A stretch of DNA of 64,000 bases from JANQHO01 sp965218075. Lineage in GTDB: Bacteria > Bacteroidota > Bacteroidia > Flavobacteriales > Schleiferiaceae. Both the position numbers and the translations under genes were made by a program. The notes beneath the pieces were generated by a model. The model was given only the letters and a program-made list of their open reading frames with translations, did no database searches and was not told the origin of the DNA. The stretch's first letter is position 1. Each line of letters opens with the position of its first letter. Below are positions 37,186 through 45,216 of this stretch, one piece after another. The stretch spans positions 992,001 through 1,056,000 of the forward strand of contig CBDCJZ010000003.1 in NCBI GenBank assembly GCA_965218075.1. The letters are read 5' to 3'.

Positions 37186-37842
37186 ATGAAATTTTTTATC
37201 GACACCGCTAACCTTGAGCAGATAAAAGAAGCTCAGGATTTGGGAATTTTAGATGGGGTTACAACTAATCCTTCCCTTGTGGCCAAAGAAGGAATTACTA
37301 GTGAGCAAGACACTAAAGATCACTACCTCAAAATATGCGAATTAGTAGATGGCGATGTAAGTGCTGAAGTTATCGCTACCAATTTTGACAGAATAATTAA
37401 AGAAGGTGAAGAGTTGACTGAAATCCATCCACAAATTATTGTAAAAATACCAATGATCAAGCACGGGGTCAAAGCTCTAAAGTATTTTTCCGACAATGGC
37501 ATTAAGACTAATTGTACCTTGGTATTTTCTCTTGGTCAGGCACTATTGGCCGCCAAGGCTGGTGCTACTTATGTATCTCCTTTTATCGGTCGCCTAGACG
37601 ACATTTCTACTAATGGGCTGGAATTGATCAAAAAAATCAGGGTTGTATACGATAATTACGGGTTTAAAACTGAAATATTAGCTGCTTCTATTCGTCACAC
37701 CATGCACATTATCGAATGCGCCCAAATTGGAGTGAACGTAACTACCAGTCCTTTAAGCAGCATTACCGGACTTTTAAAACACCCGCTTACCGATATAGGT
37801 TTGAAAAAATTTCTCGCCGATCATGGGAAAGGAAACTCCTAA
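37186..37842 (+). CDS. Transaldolase / fructose-6-phosphate aldolase family protein
   Basis: 218 residues, the short (FsaA/TalC-type) form. Family motifs: MKFFIDTANLEQIKEA at the start, GVTTNPSLVAKEG, the Schiff-base lysine K87 in IIVKIPM, TLVFSLGQALLAAKAGATYVSPFIGR, and the C-terminal TSPLSSITGLLKHPLTDIGLKKF. It acts in non-oxidative pentose phosphate metabolism as a transaldolase, or less often as a fructose-6-phosphate aldolase; sequence alone does not separate the two. The next gene on the strand follows after 45 bp. Confidence 0.92.
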   Translation: MKFFIDTANLEQIKEAQDLGILDGVTTNPSLVAKEGITSEQDTKDHYLKICELVDGDVSAEVIATNFDRIIKEGEELTEIHPQIIVKIPMIKHGVKALKYFSDNGIKTNCTLVFSLGQALLAAKAGATYVSPFIGRLDDISTNGLELIKKIRVVYDNYGFKTEILAASIRHTMHIIECAQIGVNVTTSPLSSITGLLKHPLTDIGLKKFLADHGKGNS

Positions 37843-37887
37843 CAAAAAGTTATATTTATAATGAAAAAAGCTTTAGATATTTGACCG

Positions 37888-38514
37888 ATGGCTAAGATGC
37901 TGAAAATTTACCCAAAAAACCCTGATCCAAAGTCTATAAAAAAGGTGGTAGAGACTCTTCAGAAAGGAGGTGTAATTGTTTGTCCTACTGATACGGTTTA
38001 TTCTTTTGGTTGCGATATAAGGCAAGGTAAAGCTCTAGAAAAAATTAGCCGTATCAAAGGTATAAAGCCGGGAAAAGCTGATTTTTCTATCATTTTTTAC
38101 GATCTTCAACATCTTTCCGATTACACCAGACAGGTGGACACTCCCACCTATAAAATTTTGCGAAAAGCCTTACCTGGCCATTACACCTTTATTCTGAAAG
38201 CTAGTGATACCGTTCCTAAAATATTTAAAAACAAAAGGAAAACTATCGGTATCAGGATACCTGATAGCAGTATTCCTCGAGAAATCGTAAAAGAATTGAA
38301 GAGCCCCATCATTGTTTCCTCAATACATGATGAAGATGAAATAATTGATTACATCACTGACCCCGAATTAATTAAAGAAAAATATGATAAGCTGGTAGAC
38401 CTCGTTATCGATAGTGGTTTTGGGGATAATTCCGCTTCTACTGTAATTGATCTTAGCAATGGTAAGAGAAAAGTAATACGGGAGGGAAAGGGTGATATTT
38501 CGATAATTTTATAG
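37888..38514 (+). CDS. Sua5/YciO/YrdC-family protein (L-threonylcarbamoyladenylate synthase type)
   Basis: 208 residues. KGGVIVCPTDTVYSFGCDI, then KISRIKGIKPGKADFSIIFY and LPGHYTFILKAS are the nucleotide-binding pattern of the YrdC fold. The family makes the threonylcarbamoyl-AMP used for the t6A modification of tRNAs reading ANN codons. The form here is closer to YciO than to TsaC by its insertion RKTIGIRIPDSSIPREI, and YciO activity is weaker, so the exact role is open. It may share a transcript with the aldolase gene. Confidence 0.85.
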   Translation: MAKMLKIYPKNPDPKSIKKVVETLQKGGVIVCPTDTVYSFGCDIRQGKALEKISRIKGIKPGKADFSIIFYDLQHLSDYTRQVDTPTYKILRKALPGHYTFILKASDTVPKIFKNKRKTIGIRIPDSSIPREIVKELKSPIIVSSIHDEDEIIDYITDPELIKEKYDKLVDLVIDSGFGDNSASTVIDLSNGKRKVIREGKGDISIIL

Positions 38515-38663
38515 AAGTCAAGAGACGGCAGACCTGTTTCGTAAAATAGATTTCTTACGTAGTGATAACTGTATCTAACAGACACCTCTCCCCAACTTAC
38601 TAAAGATGTGCATGGCAGCAGATTAATCCATCTATTCTTTGTTTAACTAAAACCGTTAATAGA

Positions 38664-39364
38664 ATGAAAAATTATATGTGTACTTACTTTTTCGTAATAA
38701 TGTATAGTAATTTTTATGGACAATGTTATTCTCCACAAGGCTAGGGGATAAACAAGTATTTCATTGTACTCTAAATTTAAATAGTTCTGTAGATGTTTAT
38801 GTCTTCTTTTTGCGAGGGAAATAGGACGTAATAGGAAAAATTTTGGGTTATTTCATCGAGAATATTCAGAATGATATTATATATCTCTCGATTTGTGCTA
38901 TTTATTGTGCTATTTACCTTGGTTTACCTGAGTTCTTACTCAAATTAGATACAATACGTTTGTTAATATCCCCCCCTCTATCCCTAATATAAGCAAAAAA
39001 GTATGTTCTTTTCGTAAGAGTCCTTGCCCTAGTAGAATTCCGAAAAGAGTGTGTTTATCCTTGGCACTCAATAGCAGATAGTATCCGCAATTCAAGTTCC
39101 ACCGCTTGTTGATGTTAGTGAAAACGTATTCAAAAGCAAGGTATACCTATACCCTAGTCCTTCAAGAGATGTTATCAAATAGAGTATCCAAATATACTGG
39201 ACGTACTTCCTATTTCTTTAATGGATATACAAGGAAGGGAATATAAAGCCGTTTAAAAAGTCTCAAAAAGAGCTAAACATCTACGGAATCTGCCACCGGC
39301 CAATATTTCCTAAAACTGGAAAGCAGTAAAGGAATTTATCACTAAGAAAATACTGATTGAATAG
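38664..39364 (+). pseudogene. Relic of a T9SS-secreted protein
   Basis: The ATG at 38664 starts a signal-peptide-like stretch (MKNYMCTYFFVIMYSNFYGQ) that stops after 25 codons. The central part shows no readable coding sense. From about 39130 a T9SS sorting domain can be pieced together over three frames: KVYLYPSPSRDVIK, then ISLMDIQGREYKAV, then TGQYFLKLESSKGIYH and KKILIE ending in TAG at 39362-39364. Several stops and shifts separate the pieces. The order (xYPNPSxD; LxDxxGR; GxYxLKL; KxxIx) is that of type A sorting domains. Confidence 0.72.
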
Positions 39365-39414
39365 GGAGATGAAAAAAGCCTAGCTTTTCAATGGCCCAAC
39401 TTACTTGTCTTAAG

Positions 39415-39488
39415 TGATCGCGATAGGATTCGAACCTACGACCGTCTGCTTAGAAGGCAGATGCTCTATCCAGCTGAGCTACGCGACC
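39415..39488 (-). tRNA. tRNA-Arg (anticodon TCT)
   Basis: A 74-base cloverleaf on the reverse strand. Acceptor stem GGTCGCG pairs with CGCGATC; D arm GCTCAGCTGGATAGAGC; anticodon stem TCTGC/GCAGA around the loop CTTCTAA with anticodon TCT; T arm TAGG TTCGAAT CCTA; discriminator base A. No CCA is encoded. It reads AGA/AGG. A T-run (GGCTTTTTTC) on the same strand about 40 bases past the 3' end may serve as a terminator. Confidence 0.95.
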
Positions 39489-39976
39489 TATGGTTATTGG
39501 GACACAAAGATAAGTCTCTATTTCTTCGGGCCTGACCCAGCCTTTATACTACAGTATTATAAAAACCAGATTTGATTACTTAAATCAGCGAAAATCAATC
39601 GATCTAATTTTTTCTACATTTTTTGGCACTTCATAAATCCATATCTTTTTGTCTTTTATAAACATCTTGTCAAATAAAAATCAGGTTTAAAATACCTGAC
39701 CGGATGCAACGGGGATAGACCTAGATAGGAAGATAGAATTAGGATTTATCCCCGTTAATTTGCTATTTTGAGTGAGGCCCCTGTTAAATCCTGCACAGAA
39801 AAAACCATCATATTTCCCCAAATCTTCAAAAAAGCAATATATTTGGGATGTAATAGTTTTTTATTAATCTACAACTGATTACAAAGATATTTTTCCATCA
39901 GTTTAGCCACAACTTAAAAAAGAATAAAAAACAGAATTAATGATTAGATTTATACCTAGCAGGTTATACGGGCTAA
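39489..39976. other. Gap upstream of tRNA-Arg
   Basis: Serves as the upstream region of the tRNA on the reverse strand. The section 39615-39655 is conserved next to the tRNA relic at 33.3 kb, so it was part of the copied unit. No gene is seen. No cysteine desulfurase gene (sufS) follows sufD here. Confidence 0.45.
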
Positions 39977-41296
39977 TTATAATTCAAAATTAAAATTAAC
40001 TGTTAGCTTGGCGGCAATTTGTTTGTTGAGTTTTTTCCGTAATTCAGGAATTTTAACGTTTCTCAATCCATCGTTGGCAAACGCATACAATAATAGAGCT
40101 TTAGCTTCTTTTTCAGGGATACCTCTTGAGTTGAGGTAAAATAGTGCATCTTCGTCTATTTGTCCAATGGTACAGCCGTGCGAGCATTTTACATCATCGG
40201 CGTAAATTTCCAGTTGGGGCTTGGCATCAATTTCAGCTTTGTCAGTTAAAAGTATATTATTGTTTTCCTGGAAAGAATTGGTTTTTTGGGCCTTGGGATG
40301 CACTATCACTTTCCCATTGAAGACTCCACGAGCATTATCATCGTAAATACCTTTGTACAGCTCATTGCTGTAGGAGTTAGGTACTCTATGATCGGCTAGA
40401 GTGTGATGGTCGACGAACTGGCTTTCTCCAATGATGGTAATGCCATCCATATGAGTTTCGCTATATTCTCCCTCCAAGAAAAAGTTAAGGTTGTTGCGTA
40501 TAAAGCGATTACCAAAAGTAAAGGTACTCATCTTTACTGCACTACCATGATACTGCTTGACTGAAGTATTGTCAACCAGTGAGGCATTGAACTTATCATT
40601 CTGAATTTTGTAGTAATGCAATTGTGAATTTTTTTCCGCAAAAATTTCTGTAGCACTATTACTAAACACTTCTTGTGAACTGAGACTCTGGTTGCGTTCT
40701 ATTATCTGAGCTTCAGAATTTTCCTCTAATATCACTAGGTTGCGTGGTTGCATCCACATCTTATTTTGATGATTGGTGGCGAAGAAAATTATTTGGATGG
40801 GTTTTTCTACTGTTTCATTCTTTTTGATTCGAATGAAGGCTCCCTCACTGGCAAAAGCGGTATTTATGGCTGTCAATGATTCATCTTTGGGTAATGCTTG
40901 GTCAAAATAATTTTTTACTACTCCAGAGTATTTTCTGAGCATACTGGAAAAAGTGCATATATCATAGCTGTCATGAGTAGTCTCACTCAGCCACGAGCTA
41001 TATACCCCATCTATAAAAACTAATTTATAAGTATCTACATCACTTAGAAAAAATCGTTTTACATCTTTAAATTCAAGCGGATTTTCTTCTTTGGGAAAGA
41101 TGCGATAATCGTGTTTTAGATAGGGCCTTAGGTTGGTATATTTCCACTCTTCATCGCGCTTGGTGGGAAAGCCCCTTTGCTCGAAAACCTTAAAAGCTTT
41201 TTGACGAATTTTATGGGCGTAAGAATTACGATCCCCGTTCAATTCGTTTTCAAAAACGAGGAAAGATGATTCCAGCTTGTCTTTTAGTGCTTCCAA
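39977..41296 (-). CDS. sufD: Fe-S cluster assembly protein SufD
   Basis: 439 residues. Part of the SufBC2D scaffold complex where Fe-S clusters are built. Motifs: GFPTKRDEEWKYTNLRP near the N-terminus, then the beta-helix core, and the C-terminal CSHGCTIGQIDEDALFYLNSRG with SRGIPEKEAKALLLYAFAN. It is the last gene of the suf operon, with 12 bp between it and sufC. Confidence 0.96.
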   Translation of the reverse strand: MEALKDKLESSFLVFENELNGDRNSYAHKIRQKAFKVFEQRGFPTKRDEEWKYTNLRPYLKHDYRIFPKEENPLEFKDVKRFFLSDVDTYKLVFIDGVYSSWLSETTHDSYDICTFSSMLRKYSGVVKNYFDQALPKDESLTAINTAFASEGAFIRIKKNETVEKPIQIIFFATNHQNKMWMQPRNLVILEENSEAQIIERNQSLSSQEVFSNSATEIFAEKNSQLHYYKIQNDKFNASLVDNTSVKQYHGSAVKMSTFTFGNRFIRNNLNFFLEGEYSETHMDGITIIGESQFVDHHTLADHRVPNSYSNELYKGIYDDNARGVFNGKVIVHPKAQKTNSFQENNNILLTDKAEIDAKPQLEIYADDVKCSHGCTIGQIDEDALFYLNSRGIPEKEAKALLLYAFANDGLRNVKIPELRKKLNKQIAAKLTVNFNFEL

Positions 41297-41308
41297 GTCA
41301 AAAATATT

Positions 41309-42067
41309 TTATACGATAGTAGCCGCCTGTTGTTTAATCCAGTCGTAACCTTTCTCTTCCAATTCGTAGGCCAACTCTTTAAAGCCTGATTTTACTATTT
41401 TTCCATCATAGAGAACATGCACATAATCGGGTATAATGTAGTCGAGCAGACGTTGATAATGAGTAATGATTACTATAGCATTATTCTTACTTTTTAATTT
41501 TTTAACGCCATTGGCCACAACGCGTAATGCATCAATGTCTAAACCTGAGTCAGTTTCGTCCAATATTGCCAATTTGGGTTCTAGCATAGCCATTTGGAAA
41601 ATCTCGTTGCGTTTCTTTTCACCCCCAGAGAATCCTTCGTTCAGAGAACGGCTTAAAAATCCTTTATCAATTTCCAGCAGGTTCATTTTTTCACGCATTT
41701 TTTTGAGCATTTCATTCGCTGACATGAGTTCTTTGCTTCGAGCCTTATGTATTTCATTAATAGCCGTTTTCAGGAAGTTGGTAACGGTCACTCCAGGGAT
41801 CTCAACAGGGTATTGAAATGAAATGAAAATACCTTTGTGAGCCCTTTCTTCCGGTGAAAGATCAGATAGATCTTCGCCTTCAAAATCAATATGTCCTTCA
41901 TTTATATCATAATCTTCCCGGCCAGCTATAATGGAGGAAAGGGTGCTCTTGCCAGAACCGTTGGGGCCCATAATAGCATGAACTTCTCCGGCTTTTACTT
42001 CCAGGTTTATTCCATTTAAGATTTCATTCCCCTCTATACTCGCATGCAGATTATCTATTTTCAGCAT
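41309..42067 (-). CDS. sufC: Fe-S assembly ATPase SufC
   Basis: 252 residues. An ABC-type ATPase that drives SufBD. Walker A GPNGSGKSTLSS at about 34-45; signature EGFSGGEKKRNEIFQM; Walker B LAILDETDSGLDIDAL; switch histidine in IVITHYQRLL. 101 bp separate it from sufB. Confidence 0.97.
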   Translation of the reverse strand: MLKIDNLHASIEGNEILNGINLEVKAGEVHAIMGPNGSGKSTLSSIIAGREDYDINEGHIDFEGEDLSDLSPEERAHKGIFISFQYPVEIPGVTVTNFLKTAINEIHKARSKELMSANEMLKKMREKMNLLEIDKGFLSRSLNEGFSGGEKKRNEIFQMAMLEPKLAILDETDSGLDIDALRVVANGVKKLKSKNNAIVIITHYQRLLDYIIPDYVHVLYDGKIVKSGFKELAYELEEKGYDWIKQQAATIV

Positions 42068-42168
42068 TTTTTGGTTTTAATATCTTAGGCCTAATGTTAC
42101 AAGATTATATCTTGACATGGCATTCAAGCTCAAGTTTTGAGACTTCAAAACTTTAAAGCTATAAATGC

Positions 42169-43611
42169 TTATCCAACAGAACCTTCTAAGTTGATAGCTA
42201 AAAGTTTTTGTGCCTCAACGGCAAACTCCATAGGTAATTGGTTCAATACATCCTTACAATAGCCATTTATAATTAAAGCAATAGCCTCTTGCTCTCCTAT
42301 ACCGCGTTGCTGACAATAAAACATTTGGTCTTCACCGATTTTAGAAGTAGCGGCCTCATGCTCTACTTTAGCAGTTTTATTTTTGACTTCGATGTAAGGG
42401 AAAGTATGAGAACCACAACCGTTACCTATCAATAGTGAATCGCATTGGGAGAAGTTCCGTGCATTTTCAGATCTAGGTCCTATCCTTACCAAACCACGAT
42501 AACTTCCGTTACTCTTACCAGCACAAATACCCTTACTTATAATAGTACTTTTAGTATTTTTTCCCAAATGGATCATTTTAGTACCCGTATCGGCTTGCTG
42601 AAAATTGTTAGTTACAGCCACTGAATAAAACTCTCCAATAGAATTCTCCCCTTTCAAAATGCAAGAAGGATATTTCCAAGTTACGGCAGAGCCTGTTTCT
42701 ACTTGAGTCCAAGAGATTTTAGCACGGCGCTCGCATATACCACGTTTAGTTACAAAATTATATACTCCACCTTTACCGTTCTTATCACCGGGATACCAAT
42801 TTTGAACAGTAGAATATTTGATTTCAGCACCCTCTAGGGCAATGAGTTCAACTACAGCTGCGTGTAGTTGATTTTCATCTCGCATGGGAGCCGTACACCC
42901 TTCCAAATAACTAACATAGCTTCCTTTATCTGCAATAATCAAAGTTCTCTCAAACTGCCCAGTACCTGCTTCGTTAATTCTGAAGTAAGTGGATAGCTCC
43001 ATAGGACATTTTACTCCTTTGGGAATATAGCAGAAAGAGCCATCAGTAAAAACAGCAGAGTTAAGAGCCGCATAAAAATTATCTGATTTGGGAACTATGG
43101 TACCGATATATTTTCTAACCAATTCGGAGTGTTCTTGTATAGCTTCGGAAATAGAACAAAATATGATTCCCACCTCAGCCAGCTTTTCTTTAAAAGTAGT
43201 TTTAACTGAGACAGAATCTACTATCACATCTGTGGCTACTCCCGTCAGCCTTTTTTGCTCCTCAAGAGAAATTCCCAGTTTTTCAAAAGTTCTTAGAAGT
43301 TCAGGGTCAACTTCGTTTAGGCCGTTTAACTCTTTTTTCTTTTTAGGAGCTGAATAATAAGAAATGGCCTGAAAATCAGGAGAAGAATATTTTATATTAG
43401 CCCAACTGGGCTCTTTCATTTTCTTCCACTTGCGAAAAGCATCTAACCGCCATTCTGTCATCCATTTCGGTTCGGTTTTCTTAGCTGAGATGAAATCGAT
43501 AATATCTTCGTTAAGCCCAGAAGGAGCCTTATAAGATTCAATATTAGTATAGAAGCCGTATTTGTACTCCGACTGAATTACCTTCTCTAATAATCGATCT
43601 TCGCTCATCAT
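42169..43611 (-). CDS. sufB: Fe-S cluster assembly protein SufB
   Basis: 480 residues. Scaffold partner of SufC and SufD. Motifs: FCYIPKGVKCPMELSTYFRI, YLEGCTAPMRDENQLHAAVV, then IGPRSENARNFSQCDSLLIG and the C-terminal HEAATSKIGEDQMFYCQQRG, with the cysteine and histidine residues that take part in cluster assembly. It begins with two ATGs in tandem and is 15 bp from sufA. Confidence 0.97.
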   Translation of the reverse strand: MMSEDRLLEKVIQSEYKYGFYTNIESYKAPSGLNEDIIDFISAKKTEPKWMTEWRLDAFRKWKKMKEPSWANIKYSSPDFQAISYYSAPKKKKELNGLNEVDPELLRTFEKLGISLEEQKRLTGVATDVIVDSVSVKTTFKEKLAEVGIIFCSISEAIQEHSELVRKYIGTIVPKSDNFYAALNSAVFTDGSFCYIPKGVKCPMELSTYFRINEAGTGQFERTLIIADKGSYVSYLEGCTAPMRDENQLHAAVVELIALEGAEIKYSTVQNWYPGDKNGKGGVYNFVTKRGICERRAKISWTQVETGSAVTWKYPSCILKGENSIGEFYSVAVTNNFQQADTGTKMIHLGKNTKSTIISKGICAGKSNGSYRGLVRIGPRSENARNFSQCDSLLIGNGCGSHTFPYIEVKNKTAKVEHEAATSKIGEDQMFYCQQRGIGEQEAIALIINGYCKDVLNQLPMEFAVEAQKLLAINLEGSVG

Positions 43612-43626
43612 TCCCTTTTTAGCTAA

Positions 43627-43956
43627 TTACACGGCAAAGCTTTCTCCGCAACCGCAAGTGCGGGAGGCATTAGGATTGTTAAAACTGAATCCCTTGCCAT
43701 TTAAGCTCCCACTATATTCTAATATAGTACCCACTAGGTACAAAAAGCTCTTTTTATCTATTAGTATTTTGACACCTTGATCTTCAAATAGTTTGTCGGT
43801 ATTTTTTAACTCTTTATCAAAGTCTAATTGATAAGACAAACCGCTGCAACCCCCACTCGCTACACCTACTCTCAAGTAAGTATTTTCCAACTCCCGACCA
43901 TTTTCTCTCATTAAATCTTCTAGCTTGTTACGCGCGGAATTAGAAACTTTTATCAT
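43627..43956 (-). CDS. sufA: A-type Fe-S carrier (SufA/IscA)
   Basis: 109 residues with the three invariant cysteines: one in GGCSGLSYQ (about residue 38) and two in RTCGCGESF at the C-terminus. It accepts or passes on Fe-S clusters. First gene of the sufA-B-C-D operon. Confidence 0.95.
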   Translation of the reverse strand: MIKVSNSARNKLEDLMRENGRELENTYLRVGVASGGCSGLSYQLDFDKELKNTDKLFEDQGVKILIDKKSFLYLVGTILEYSGSLNGKGFSFNNPNASRTCGCGESFAV

Positions 43957-43985
43957 GGCTATTTAGAATTAGTCAAAGTTGATTG

Positions 43986-44015
43986 TAAAGGTAAGCAATA
44001 AGATTTAGAAAGCAA
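43986..44015 (-). promoter_or_regulatory. Promoter of the suf operon
   Basis: On the reverse strand TTG (44015-44013), a 19-bp spacer, then TACCTTTA (43993-43986), one base away from the -7 consensus TAnnTTTG. It lies 30 bp before the sufA start, divergent from the thiL promoter. Confidence 0.55.
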
Positions 44016-44055
44016 TGAACCCCCAGATTAAGAGATCGAGGAGCAACAAGCTTTA

Positions 44056-44063
44056 TAACTTTG
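44056..44063 (+). promoter_or_regulatory. Bacteroidota -7 promoter box for thiL
   Basis: TAACTTTG, an exact match to TAnnTTTG, ends 7 bases before the thiL ATG, so the transcript would have almost no leader. No good TTG -33 element is seen. Confidence 0.5.
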
Positions 44064-44070
44064 TCTTCCT

Positions 44071-45120
44071 ATGGCAAAACAATCGAAGAAAAAATTTATA
44101 GCAATCGATAAATTGGGTGAATTTGGTTTAATCGAACATCTTACCCGAAATATAAAACTTACCAAGGCTTCTTCCCGTAAAGGAATTGGTGATGACTGTG
44201 CAGTATTGGAATTTTTAAATAAACAAACTGTGATAACCTCCGATGCTCTAGTAGAGGGCATTCACTTTGATTTCATTTATGTTCCTCCCAGTCATTTGGG
44301 TTACAAAGCAGTGGTAGTAAATATTTCAGATATATATGCTATGAATGCCACACCCACGCAGATTTTAGTGAATCTGGCTATATCTAACTGCTTTGGAGTT
44401 GAGCTTATCGAACAGATTTATGAAGGCATTAAATTGGCCTGTGAGGTTTACGAAGTGGATTTAGTGGGCGGAGATGTTACTTCTTCTTACTCAGGACTGA
44501 TACTAAACATAACCGCTATAGGGGAAGTGGAAGAAAACAATATAGTTTACCGGAATGGTGCCAAACCCAATGACTTAATTGTTGTTTCAGGTAATTTAGG
44601 TGGGGCTTATATGGGATTGCAACTGCTTGAGAGAGAAAAAGCAGTATTTGTGCAAAATCGAAACATGCAGCCGGAGCTAGAGGGCAATGAATATGTTTTA
44701 GAAAGACAGTTGAAACCCGAAGCCCGCAGAGATATTCCCAGAATTTTGGAGAAACTCGAAATAAAACCTACTTCTATGATTGATATTTCCGACGGCTTGA
44801 GTTCCGAGGTGATTCATCTTTGTCGCCAATCTAACACTGGGGCTAGGATTTACGAGGAGAAAATACCGATTGACTCAATGGTGTATAAAATTTGCGAAGA
44901 ATTTAACTTGAATGCTGTTACTGTTGCTCTTAACGGAGGAGAGGATTACGAGCTTTTATTTACCATTGACATTAAGGACCACAATAAAATCAAAGATAAT
45001 CCCAATCTGACAGTGATAGGCCACATGACAGATGAATCAGAAAAGATGCATTTAATTGCCCTGGATGGTGAAATTATAAAATTAGCTGCTCAGGGGTGGG
45101 ATTCTCTTCTGAAAAAGTAG
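44071..45120 (+). CDS. thiL: Thiamine-monophosphate kinase
   Basis: 349 residues. It phosphorylates thiamine monophosphate to the active diphosphate. Motifs: GEFGLIEHLTR at the start, GIGDDCAVLEF (Mg/ATP site), SDALVEGIHFDF, the VNISDIYAMNATP loop, GGDVTSSYSGL, and MIDISDGLSSEVIHLC. Its last ~370 bp recur in scrambled form at 62838-63107. It is convergent with the giant gene, 96 bp apart. Confidence 0.95.
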   Translation: MAKQSKKKFIAIDKLGEFGLIEHLTRNIKLTKASSRKGIGDDCAVLEFLNKQTVITSDALVEGIHFDFIYVPPSHLGYKAVVVNISDIYAMNATPTQILVNLAISNCFGVELIEQIYEGIKLACEVYEVDLVGGDVTSSYSGLILNITAIGEVEENNIVYRNGAKPNDLIVVSGNLGGAYMGLQLLEREKAVFVQNRNMQPELEGNEYVLERQLKPEARRDIPRILEKLEIKPTSMIDISDGLSSEVIHLCRQSNTGARIYEEKIPIDSMVYKICEEFNLNAVTVALNGGEDYELLFTIDIKDHNKIKDNPNLTVIGHMTDESEKMHLIALDGEIIKLAAQGWDSLLKK

Positions 45121-45216
45121 TCTTTAGACGGTGAGTCTAAGATAATATCGTCGACATTTTTTGATCCTGATAATTTTATTTTCCATGAGTAGCTCATAAT
45201 AAACCCTTATTAGTTC

